Notes under the pieces: model-generated | Told to the model about the DNA's origin: nothing | The model's input: only the letters and a program-made list of their open reading frames with translations | Databases searched by the model: none | Source: JBCDBD01 sp039184335 | GTDB taxonomy: Bacteria; Bacteroidota; Bacteroidia; Flavobacteriales; Flavobacteriaceae | Direction: 5' to 3' | DNA length: 14,494 nucleotides | Assembly (NCBI GenBank): GCA_039184335.1 | Contig: JBCDBD010000061.1 | Coordinates: 1 to 14,494 of the forward strand | Made by a program: the position numbers and the translations under genes | Shown here: positions 1 through 5,948 of the stretch, one piece after another | How the letters are laid out: each line of letters begins with the position of its first letter | How positions within the stretch are numbered: the stretch's first letter is position 1

Positions 1-119
1 ACGCGATGGAGTTCATTGACAAAAACGAAGGGGTCGAAGGAAATTTTAATGGCGTTGATATCAACAATAAGATTGTTTCTGGAACGGTGACCATTTCAAA
101 GTTTAATGCAATTCAATAA
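1..119 (+). CDS. C-terminal end of an unrecognised protein (partial)
   Basis: An open frame runs in from the left edge; full codons start at base 3 and it stops with TAA at 117-119, giving 38 residues ending VTISKFNAIQ. The tail is polar and glycine/asparagine-rich with alternating hydrophobic residues, as in the last beta strands of a small secreted or lipid-anchored beta-sheet protein. Too little is present to name a family. It is the only gene on its side of the response regulator and is convergent with it, so it is probably unrelated to the sulfur genes. Confidence 0.6.
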   Translation, partial: AMEFIDKNEGVEGNFNGVDINNKIVSGTVTISKFNAIQ

Positions 120-127
120 AGACAATG

Positions 128-285
128 GCATAGGTCTCGATACCTTTTCACTGTTTTCATTGAATGGCAGTTAAATAAATTGATTGTGTAAAATGCCAAG
201 GCTACAAAGATAGGCCAACAAAAGTGTGAAAGCACAAAAAGCGAAGCTTTTGAATCGAAGTTCATGTTGAGCTGTGCCGAAATGG
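128..285. repeat. Degenerate interspersed-repeat (REP-like) sequence
   Basis: The gap between the partial gene and the response regulator contains two stretches resembling palindromic repeats common between genes in flavobacteria. One is GGTCTCGATAC near 133-143. The other is TTGAGCTGTGCCGAA at 267-281, close to the widespread TTGAGCTTGTCGAA core. Both look decayed and neither forms a strong hairpin alone. Identification is from memory of the repeat type, not from a second copy in this window. Confidence 0.3.
236..251 (-). terminator. Candidate intrinsic terminator of the response regulator gene
   Basis: Read on the minus strand this is AAAAGC, a TTC loop, then GCTTTTT: a six-base-pair stem ending in a T-run, 56 bases past the stop of the response regulator. 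The stem is short and A/T-heavy, so strength is uncertain. On the plus strand the same hairpin lacks a longer T-run. Confidence 0.4.
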
Positions 286-306
286 TTCTTGTCTAGACTG
301 CTCTTT

Positions 307-702
307 TCAAATCATTTTGGAAGCCAAGATCCTATCCAATACATTTCTGGACAGCGGTTTGTCGAAATACCCCTTAACGCAAGGGTGTGCCTTGGCTATG
401 GCCCTATCCTTAGAATTGGAAAAGGCCGACAAAATATAGATTTCTGGTTGTCTAAGGCCCTTGGACAAACGCTTTAGACTCTCTAAAAATTCCCATCCAT
501 CCATATCACCCATGACCAAATCCAGAAAAATAAGATCCGGCAGTTGTCTGTTTTGCTTGAGCAAGTCCGCAAATTGCAACAGGGCCTCTTCAGCACTGGA
601 GCAAACCAAGATGTCAAACTCACCGCCGTGCTGCTGAATACAATACCGGGTAGCAAACTGGGATACCATGTCATCTTCAATGATGCAGACAGTTCGTTGC
701 AT
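307..702 (-). CDS. Stand-alone CheY-like response regulator receiver protein
   Basis: A 131-residue protein made only of a receiver domain. Visible landmarks are the acidic pocket E9-D10-D11 (IIEDD), the phospho-acceptor D61 in LIFLDLVMGDMDGWEF, the conserved Ser/Thr position S92 (ILSAF) and the signalling lysine K115 followed by proline (FDKP). There is no DNA-binding or enzymatic output domain, so it probably acts by protein contact or as a phosphorelay step. No histidine kinase is nearby, so its partner lies elsewhere. The ATG at 702 follows a good TAnnTTTG box. The 166-base gap from the transporter genes suggests an independent transcript. Family assignment is secure; the pathway is unknown. 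Confidence 0.93.
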   Translation of the reverse strand: MQRTVCIIEDDMVSQFATRYCIQQHGGEFDILVCSSAEEALLQFADLLKQNRQLPDLIFLDLVMGDMDGWEFLESLKRLSKGLRQPEIYILSAFSNSKDRAIAKAHPCVKGYFDKPLSRNVLDRILASKMI

Positions 703-739
703 AGGTCAAGCTTTTGAAATTGGGTAAAATAGCTCAGGG

Positions 740-747
740 CAAAGCTA
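740..747 (-). promoter_or_regulatory. Candidate -7 promoter element (TAGCTTTG) for the response regulator
   Basis: On the minus strand 747-740 reads TAGCTTTG, a perfect match to the Bacteroidetes -7 consensus TAnnTTTG. Transcription would begin near 734, leaving a leader of about 32 bases before the ATG at 702. I see no convincing TTG -33 element at the usual spacing, so this rests on the -7 box and its position. Confidence 0.35.
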
Positions 748-868
748 ACATCTTCTCTGAAAAAATGGCCTAAATTCTCGTCTTAAGGTCAAAAGCCTCT
801 TTGTTTTGCAAAAAAAAGTCAAGACTTGCCATCATTTTTTTAAGAAGACAACCGTTTATCGATACAGT

Positions 869-1282
869 TCAATGCCGTAACTGCTTTTGTAACAGTCCAT
901 AAACAAAGGTACCCAGCAGTGCACCAAAAAGTACCATAACAATGGGCCAATAGCCTGCCCCTACCAAAACGTACATCGGCCCTGGACATGCTCCGGCCAA
1001 CGCCCATCCCAATCCAAAAAAGATACCCCCTATGGCATAACGTAAAAATGACCGTTCTTTAGCTGCTATCGCAATTTCATCGCCAAAAAAAGATTTTGGT
1101 TTTGATTGTTTCACCCAATGTATGAACAGTATGCCCGACACCAGGGCCGAGCCTATGATTCCGTACATGTGAAAGCTGTCGAACAGAAACATCTCATAGA
1201 TCCGAAACCATGATGCTGCCTCTGATTTAAAAAGAACAATACCAAAAAAAATGCCGATCAGTATGTAAAAAATGATTTTCAT
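869..1282 (-). CDS. YeeE/YedE family (DUF6691, PmpB-like) sulfur transporter small subunit
   Basis: A 137-residue membrane protein with about four hydrophobic segments (roughly residues 3-18, 38-57, 80-102 and 108-132). The motif GLGWALAGACPGPMYVLVGAG holds a conserved cysteine (C99). In the YeeE/YedE (TsuA) family, cysteines in such Gly-rich loops lie along the path taken by thiosulfate. Many bacteria encode the transporter as one 350-residue chain; here it is split in two, as in PmpA/PmpB pairs linked to sulfane-sulfur detoxification genes. It starts four bases after the stop of its partner at 1287, so the two are surely co-transcribed and probably form one complex. Substrate (thiosulfate, persulfide or another sulfur anion) is inferred from family and context. 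Confidence 0.88.
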   Translation of the reverse strand: MKIIFYILIGIFFGIVLFKSEAASWFRIYEMFLFDSFHMYGIIGSALVSGILFIHWVKQSKPKSFFGDEIAIAAKERSFLRYAIGGIFFGLGWALAGACPGPMYVLVGAGYWPIVMVLFGALLGTFVYGLLQKQLRH

Positions 1283-1286
1283 TGTT

Positions 1287-1844
1287 TCAAAATAATAGGG
1301 GAAATAACAAATGGACCATCACCAAGCCCCCAACAAAAAAACCAATAACGGCTATCAGCGAAGGTAACTGTAAGTTGCTGAGTCCTGAAATGGCATGGCC
1401 AGAAGTGCACCCGCCAGCATAGCGGGCCCCGAAGCCTACCAAAAACCCACCCACCAGAAGTATGGCCCAAACCTTGGGATTCGAAAGAGCATCCCCATGA
1501 AAAAGTTCTACGGGCATATAGGTTTTTCCGGCACTTTCAAAGCCCAGGGAACCAAGCTTTTTGATCGATTTTTCATTGATGTGGACAGTATCGTCCAAGA
1601 TCAGGTAGTTCTTTGCCAAAAAACCACCAATGGCCACCCCTAGTGCGACCCATAAGTTCCAGCGTTGAGTCCGCCAATCAAACTTAAAGAACCCCACTAC
1701 TCTGTCGGCCCCTACCAAGGTGCAAAGGGTTCGTAAATTTGAAGACATCCCGAATCGCTTGCCCATGAGGATCAATAAGGCCATGGTCATGGCAATCAAT
1801 GGGCCAGATACAAACCACGGCCAAGGTTTAAGAAATACATCCAT
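1287..1844 (-). CDS. YeeE/YedE family (PmpA-like) sulfur transporter large subunit
   Basis: A 185-residue inner-membrane protein starting MDVFLKPWPWFVSGPLIAMT, a typical start for this family. Hydrophobic segments lie near residues 10-28, 63-80, 125-145 and 160-185. The signature GFGARYAGGCTSGHAISG carries C146 and H150, matching the cysteine-containing Gly-rich loop of YeeE/YedE thiosulfate transporters. A second cysteine is C41. The frame stays open upstream to a GTG at 1916, but that extension is polar, unlike the family, and would begin upstream of the likely promoter, so the ATG at 1844 is chosen. Paired with the DUF6691 subunit downstream, and divergent from the sulfite dehydrogenase genes, it probably brings sulfane sulfur or thiosulfate across the inner membrane. 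Confidence 0.9.
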   Translation of the reverse strand: MDVFLKPWPWFVSGPLIAMTMALLILMGKRFGMSSNLRTLCTLVGADRVVGFFKFDWRTQRWNLWVALGVAIGGFLAKNYLILDDTVHINEKSIKKLGSLGFESAGKTYMPVELFHGDALSNPKVWAILLVGGFLVGFGARYAGGCTSGHAISGLSNLQLPSLIAVIGFFVGGLVMVHLLFPLLF

Positions 1845-1868
1845 ACTTTCAATATTGCACGTACAAAG

Positions 1869-1876
1869 CAAATCTA
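1869..1876 (-). promoter_or_regulatory. Candidate -7 promoter element (TAGATTTG) for the transporter pair
   Basis: Minus-strand 1876-1869 reads TAGATTTG, a full match to TAnnTTTG, with a weak TTA-type -33 element about 18 bases further upstream. Predicted transcription start is near 1863, about 20 bases before the ATG at 1844. This supports 1844 over the GTG at 1916. It lies in the 107-base divergent region shared with the molybdoenzyme gene, so a regulator bound here could control both directions. Confidence 0.4.
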
Positions 1877-1951
1877 AATATATGTAGAAGTCAGTAACTT
1901 TAGTGACAATTGACACCTTATAATTGATAGACCTTTATTCTTTTGCTACCA

Positions 1952-3172
1952 ATGAATAGACGAAAATTTATTTCAAAAACCAGTCTTTCCGCTTTGGCTG
2001 CCCAATTGGGGTTAGACCTAGTATTTGGCCAACGCTTGCCCGATGGTTACCCGCCATTGGGCATTCAAGATCCCGACCCGTTTCAATTGTTCAAAAAAGA
2101 CAGGGAAATGATTGTCTTGAACGACCGCCCATTGAATATGGAGGCTAAAGCCCATTTGCTGAACGACAAGATTACCCCGAACAGGCGCATGTTCATCAGA
2201 AACAATGGCATCATTCCTAAAAAAATCGATGCCCAGCAATGGGCATTAAAAATCGATGGAGAATCTGTGCACAGGACCAAAACCTACTATTTGAACGAGC
2301 TTAAATCGAGGTTCAAGCACCATACTTATCAGTTGACCTTAGAATGCGGGGGCAATGGGAGAAGTGAATTTGACCCTCCTGCCAAGGGAAACCAATGGAC
2401 AGTCGGGGCAGTATCTTGTGCCCGTTGGACAGGGATACGACTGCGCGATGTGCTCGAGGATGTAGGCTTAAACCCTAATGCAGTGTACATTGGCTATCAT
2501 GGAGTCGACACCCATCTGAGTGGTGATCCAACAAAAGCACCTATTTCAAGGGGGGTGCCGCTATCAAAAGCCATGCAAGATGAAACCCTATTGGCCTTTC
2601 GAATGAATGGGGACGATATTCCACTGGTGCATGGACATCCCCTGCGGTTGGTCTGTGGCGGGTGGCCCGCTTCGGCTTCAGGAAAATGGATTACACGAAT
2701 CAGTGTTAGAGACCAAATACACGATGGGCCCAAAATGGGGGGGTCATCCTACCGGGTCCCTTGTGAATCGGTAGCTCCGGGTAGCGAAGTGGCCGCTGAA
2801 AACATGTGTGTTATTGAATCCATGCCCGTAAAGTCTTTGATTACACATCCTAAAAGTGGAGCCCTAATTCAGAAAGGAAGCACCTTGAAAATTAAAGGGC
2901 ATGCCTGGGCTGGGGAATTGGAAGTTTCAAAAATGCACTATTCCATTGATTTTGGTAGCACATGGCAAAACTGCACTTTAGAGAAACCGGTCAATAGATT
3001 GGCTTGGCAACATTTCAGCGCTGAAATCAATTTCCCCAAAAAAGGGTATTACGAAGTTTGGGCCAGGGCAGTCGATACAAATGGGAAAAGTCAACCCATG
3101 GTTTTACCCGGTTGGAACCCTAAAGGATATTTGAACAATGCTTGCCATCGCATTGCCATAAAAGTGGTCTGA
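1952..3172 (+). CDS. Sulfite oxidase family molybdopterin enzyme (SorA/SoxC-like sulfite dehydrogenase)
   Basis: A 406-residue protein that should oxidise sulfite to sulfate in the periplasm. The N-terminus MNRRKFISKTSLSALAAQLG has a twin-arginine pattern. The Mo-cofactor domain spans about residues 60-255: C132 in LTLECGGNGRSEF is the expected molybdenum ligand, R83 (FIRNNG) matches the substrate-pocket arginine, and VGAVSCARWTGIRLRDVL is a family hallmark. The C-terminal dimerisation domain covers about 290-406 and ends NNACHRIAIKV. By hand alignment the catalytic tyrosine of animal sulfite oxidase (TPYGASIPL) is I198 here (APISRGVPL). The start is the ATG at 1952; a TTG three codons earlier is also in frame. 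The cytochrome gene one base downstream is the likely electron acceptor. Other sulfur oxyanion or sulfoxide substrates are not excluded. Confidence 0.9.
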   Translation: MNRRKFISKTSLSALAAQLGLDLVFGQRLPDGYPPLGIQDPDPFQLFKKDREMIVLNDRPLNMEAKAHLLNDKITPNRRMFIRNNGIIPKKIDAQQWALKIDGESVHRTKTYYLNELKSRFKHHTYQLTLECGGNGRSEFDPPAKGNQWTVGAVSCARWTGIRLRDVLEDVGLNPNAVYIGYHGVDTHLSGDPTKAPISRGVPLSKAMQDETLLAFRMNGDDIPLVHGHPLRLVCGGWPASASGKWITRISVRDQIHDGPKMGGSSYRVPCESVAPGSEVAAENMCVIESMPVKSLITHPKSGALIQKGSTLKIKGHAWAGELEVSKMHYSIDFGSTWQNCTLEKPVNRLAWQHFSAEINFPKKGYYEVWARAVDTNGKSQPMVLPGWNPKGYLNNACHRIAIKVV

Positions 3173-3173
3173 T

Positions 3174-3632
3174 ATGGAAGAGGATTTTCAAAAGCAAATC
3201 AAATTGTTGGGAAGGTTACTCATGACCTTTGTACTGTTACTTGCATTTATAATCGGGGGGGTGCTCTATTTAAAAAATAATCCTGATGTGCTGAAATCCA
3301 CCGAATCCCATGAAACTTTTCCCACCACTGAAACAATAGTGGTAGAATTGAATGCGGAAATCATTGCCCAATCAGGGTTTATAAATGACCCTGGAGTAGC
3401 GCAAGTCATTCAAAATTGTACCCAATGCCATTCCGCTAAACTGGTAACCCAAAATAGAATGAGCAAAGAAGGATGGGAAGCTACGATCACTTGGATGCAA
3501 GAGACCCAAAACCTTTGGGATTTGGGGGCCAATCAAGAAAAAATAGTATCCTATTTGGCAAAAAACTATGGGCCACAACGTAAAGGTCGACGTCAGAACC
3601 TGACCGATGTGGAGTGGTACGAATTGAAATAA
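3174..3632 (+). CDS. Membrane-anchored monoheme cytochrome c (SorB-like)
   Basis: A 152-residue protein with a short cytoplasmic N-terminus, one transmembrane segment (about residues 11-33, LLGRLLMTFVLLLAFIIGGV) and a periplasmic domain with a single heme c site C82-T-Q-C85-H86. After it comes QNRMSKEGWEATITWM, where M96 or M108 could be the sixth heme ligand. The order CxxCH, GWEATI, then IVSYLAKNYGP resembles the small cytochrome subunit of SorAB sulfite dehydrogenases. Its ATG lies one base after the molybdoenzyme stop (TGATATG), implying translational coupling and a one-to-one complex. Its role would be to carry electrons from sulfite oxidation to the respiratory chain. The heme site is certain; the partner is inferred from position. 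Confidence 0.9.
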   Translation: MEEDFQKQIKLLGRLLMTFVLLLAFIIGGVLYLKNNPDVLKSTESHETFPTTETIVVELNAEIIAQSGFINDPGVAQVIQNCTQCHSAKLVTQNRMSKEGWEATITWMQETQNLWDLGANQEKIVSYLAKNYGPQRKGRRQNLTDVEWYELK

Positions 3633-3641
3633 TAACTGTCA

Positions 3642-3714
3642 GGTCGAGCGCAGTCGAGACCTTGTTCTTAAATACAAGACATGTGTCTACCTGTCTACTG
3701 CGCTGGAGGTGACC
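3642..3714. repeat. Folded inverted-repeat element (REP-like)
   Basis: The left arm, about 3642-3661, contains GAGCGCAGTCGAGACC; the right arm, about 3693-3714, contains GTCTACTGCGCTGGAGG. The AGCGCAGT core (3647-3654) pairs exactly with ACTGCGCT (3697-3704), and AGAC/GTCT adds four pairs past a small bulge. Between the arms sit two more hairpins: CTTGT/ACAAG (3661-3678) and GACA/TGTC (3679-3688). The TCGAGCGCAGTCGAGA type is common between genes in flavobacteria. It fills nearly all the gap between the cytochrome and desaturase-family genes and may weaken read-through. Confidence 0.6.
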
Positions 3715-3727
3715 AATCCAATTGAAC

Positions 3728-4603
3728 ATGAAAATCTATTGGGAAGCTTTTTTAAACGGATGCTACGGCACCATAAATTATACATGGAAATCCATTTTGT
3801 TTGACGTCCCCTGGTATAAAAATTACGTTTGGGGATTGGTGGCCATTTCGTTATTGGTCTGGGTATTGGAAATGCTATTTCCCTGGCGAAAAGACCAATC
3901 TATTTTTAGGAAGGATTTTTGGTTGGATGGGTCTTATATGTTTTTTAACTTTTTTGTCTTTGCCATTGTCATTCAAGGGGTGTACAACATGCTCGAAATT
4001 GGTTTTGGCCAACTCGGTATAACTACGAAAAGTCTTTCATTATTGAATATCACGAATTGGTCCATGTGGGCACAGTTGTTGGTTTTCTTTGTTTTGCTCG
4101 ATTTTGTGCAATGGCTCACCCATATTGCCCTGCATCGGTTTCCCATTTTTTGGCAATTTCACCAGGTACACCATAGCGTAAAGGAAATGGGGTTCGCAGC
4201 CCATTTACGCTACCATTGGATGGAAAATATTCTCTACAAGCCCCTAAAGACCTTTGGCGTGATGCTTTTGGGTGGCTTTGAACCCGATCAGGCCTACATC
4301 GTGCATTTTACTGCGATTGCCATTGGACATTTAAACCACGCCAATATCAAATTGACCTATGGCCCCCTAAAATACATCTTCAATAATCCGGTCATGCATT
4401 TATACCACCATTCGTACATATTGCCCGAAGAAAAATATGGCGTCAACTTTGGGATAAGTTTAAGTCTCTGGGACTATCTTTTTAAAACCAATTACATCCC
4501 CGAAGATAGCGGCCAATTACCATTGGGCTATGTAGGGGATGAACGGATGCCCAAAGGATTTTGGGGACAACTGGTACACGGATTTAAAATCAAACAACGG
4601 TGA
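3728..4603 (+). CDS. Sterol desaturase / fatty acid hydroxylase family membrane protein
   Basis: A 291-residue integral membrane di-iron protein. Hydrophobic segments are near residues 33-50, 66-90 and 112-130. The histidine clusters that bind iron are H132-IAL-H136, H145-QV-H148-H149, H201-LN-H204 and H224-LY-H227-H228. The family hydroxylates or desaturates lipids using oxygen; the substrate cannot be read from sequence. The start is set at the ATG at 3728; an in-frame TTG lies two codons earlier at 3722. It follows the SorAB-like genes on the same strand after 95 bases filled by a repeat, so co-transcription is possible but not assured. It ends 11 bases from the convergent thioredoxin gene. 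Its presence in a sulfur locus is unexplained. Confidence 0.88.
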   Translation: MKIYWEAFLNGCYGTINYTWKSILFDVPWYKNYVWGLVAISLLVWVLEMLFPWRKDQSIFRKDFWLDGSYMFFNFFVFAIVIQGVYNMLEIGFGQLGITTKSLSLLNITNWSMWAQLLVFFVLLDFVQWLTHIALHRFPIFWQFHQVHHSVKEMGFAAHLRYHWMENILYKPLKTFGVMLLGGFEPDQAYIVHFTAIAIGHLNHANIKLTYGPLKYIFNNPVMHLYHHSYILPEEKYGVNFGISLSLWDYLFKTNYIPEDSGQLPLGYVGDERMPKGFWGQLVHGFKIKQR

Positions 4604-4614
4604 GCCAATAGAGA

Positions 4615-4908
4615 TTAATCCATTTTTAACCTATTGCCCAATTCATGGGCCTGGATCACACCCGATTGTCGCCAGATCTGTTTGCCGTTCTTAAAAATCA
4701 GTAAGGTGGGCACACCACGAACCTGATATTTTGCCACTAGGTCTTGGTTTTTGTCCACATCAATCTTAATGATCTTCGCTGCATCACCTACGTGGTCCTT
4801 TACTTGTTTCAAAATAGGGCCCATGGTCTTACAGGGGCCACACCAGGTCGCATAAAAATCAATGAGTACCAGCTTTTCACCTGCGATAATGTCATTAAAA
4901 CTTGCCAT
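4615..4908 (-). CDS. Thioredoxin family protein
   Basis: A 97-residue single-domain thioredoxin without a signal peptide, so cytoplasmic. The active site is W22-C23-G-P-C26 in DFYATWCGPCK, and the cis-proline is P67 in RGVPTLLIFKNG. At 97 residues it is slightly shorter than the usual 105-110. It is the last gene of the minus-strand run, 16 bases after the methyltransferase. Thioredoxins reduce persulfides and rhodanese-bound sulfane sulfur, so here it likely recycles those proteins or supplies reductant, rather than being the main housekeeping thioredoxin. That role is inferred from context; the family call is certain. Confidence 0.95.
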   Translation of the reverse strand: MASFNDIIAGEKLVLIDFYATWCGPCKTMGPILKQVKDHVGDAAKIIKIDVDKNQDLVAKYQVRGVPTLLIFKNGKQIWRQSGVIQAHELGNRLKMD

Positions 4909-4924
4909 ACGCTACTTGTCGTTC

Positions 4925-5524
4925 TTAAACGGTTCCCCTTTCTTTTGGCTGTACCTTAAAAAATAATTCGTGTCCTTGCCTAGGGGCTATGGAATTATGG
5001 CACCTTTCCAATATTTCAATTTGGAAGCGCGGTTCAAAATAACGCAGGTATTCTGTTTTTGACCCTCCAAAAGGTGGTCCAGCTGCCAGGGGAAAATCAA
5101 ACAGGACTCCCACTAATTTACCTCTGGGTTTCAATAGTTGATGCATTTTTTGGGCATAAGCTTCGCGCATTGCGGGTTCTAAAGCACAGAAAAATGTTTG
5201 TTCTAAAATCAAGTCAAAAGAATCGACCAAGTCAAAAAAGTCCATTGTCAAAAACTGGGCTTCAGGAAAATCTGAAAAGCGTTGAAGTAATCTTGCCTTG
5301 GCCGTTGTCGCCACATCCACTACCCAAACATTTGTAAACCCGTTTTTAAAAAGGTATTCAGCTTCATAAGCGTTTCCACCTCCCGGTATCAAAATCTTGA
5401 GAGATGTATCACCAAGTTGATCAATGTACTCTTTTAAAGGGGTGGAAGGATGCCCAATATCCCACCCTATGCGATGTCCCCTATAGCGATCGTTCCAATA
5501 GTGCGCATTCAGTTTTTGGCTCAT
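4925..5524 (-). CDS. TPMT-family SAM-dependent thiol methyltransferase
   Basis: A 199-residue class I methyltransferase of the thiopurine S-methyltransferase type. The family opening is YWNDRYRGHRIGWDIGHPST (residues 9-28). The SAM-binding loop is ILIPGGGNAYEAEYL (45-59), with the acidic strand end VVD at 68-70. LILEQTFFCALEP (105-117) and FGGSKTEY (152-159) are also typical. Relatives methylate thiols, and some methylate sulfide, selenium or tellurium species. The start is the ATG at 5524, whose ATGA overlaps the rhodanese stop by four bases; an in-frame start at 5539 lies inside the upstream gene. Tight coupling to the rhodanese suggests methylation of a small thiol or H2S as an overflow route. 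That substrate is inferred. Confidence 0.88.
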   Translation of the reverse strand: MSQKLNAHYWNDRYRGHRIGWDIGHPSTPLKEYIDQLGDTSLKILIPGGGNAYEAEYLFKNGFTNVWVVDVATTAKARLLQRFSDFPEAQFLTMDFFDLVDSFDLILEQTFFCALEPAMREAYAQKMHQLLKPRGKLVGVLFDFPLAAGPPFGGSKTEYLRYFEPRFQIEILERCHNSIAPRQGHELFFKVQPKERGTV

Positions 5525-5901
5525 TTTTGTGTTTCCCAATCGTTATACCCTGCTGAATAGTCAAAGATTTTGGTAAAGCCTTCTGCTTTTAATACTTGTG
5601 CCGCCCGACCGCTACGACCCCCAAGTTGACAGTACAGGTAGACCGGTCGTTCTTTATCTAAGTTCTCAATTTGCATCAAAAAAGTCTTCTTGTCGCGAAT
5701 ATCGTAATTCACAGCACCATCAATATGCCCTGCACGGTATTCTTCAAGAGTACGCACATCAATCAATTGTGCTTTTCGCCCGATTGCATTTGTTTTCAGA
5801 AAGACCTTATCTATTGTTGTGACCTTAGGGGATGCTTTGGTCATGCATCCTTGAAAAATCACAAAACAGATAGGAAACAACACTTTAGCAATGAATTTCA
5901 T
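5521..5901 (-). CDS. Rhodanese-like domain lipoprotein (periplasmic)
   Basis: A 126-residue protein with a lipoprotein-type signal peptide, MKFIAKVLFPICFVIFQGC, where C19 would carry the lipid. A single rhodanese domain follows (about residues 28-126): LIDVRTLEEYRAGHIDGAVN, then the active loop C91-QLGGR-S. It should accept sulfane sulfur as a cysteine persulfide in the periplasm. The ATG at 5901 begins the signal peptide; an ATG at 5934 would add charged residues in front and is rejected. It follows the dioxygenase-rhodanese gene by 47 bases and overlaps the methyltransferase by four. The lipobox is loose, as is common in Bacteroidetes, so lipid attachment is likely rather than certain. Confidence 0.9.
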   Translation of the reverse strand: MKFIAKVLFPICFVIFQGCMTKASPKVTTIDKVFLKTNAIGRKAQLIDVRTLEEYRAGHIDGAVNYDIRDKKTFLMQIENLDKERPVYLYCQLGGRSGRAAQVLKAEGFTKIFDYSAGYNDWETQK

Positions 5902-5948
5902 CTGGTAACATTTACACCCATACCGGTTCTCCATGGAAGGTTTTCAAC

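Noticed and set aside
818..840. Terminator after the small transporter subunit (CAAGTCTTG followed by T-run on the minus strand)
   Set aside because: The stem is only four pairs with a one-base loop, or five with a two-base loop, too short to be stable.
1845..1916. N-terminal extension of the PmpA-like gene from a GTG at 1916
   Set aside because: The added residues do not resemble the family, and a good TAnnTTTG box lies inside the extension; MDVFLKPWPW at 1844 is the family-like start.
1909..1927. E. coli-type promoter (TTGACA with TATAAT nearby) before the molybdoenzyme gene
   Set aside because: The two boxes are only a few bases apart, not 17, and sigma factors of this phylum use a different consensus.
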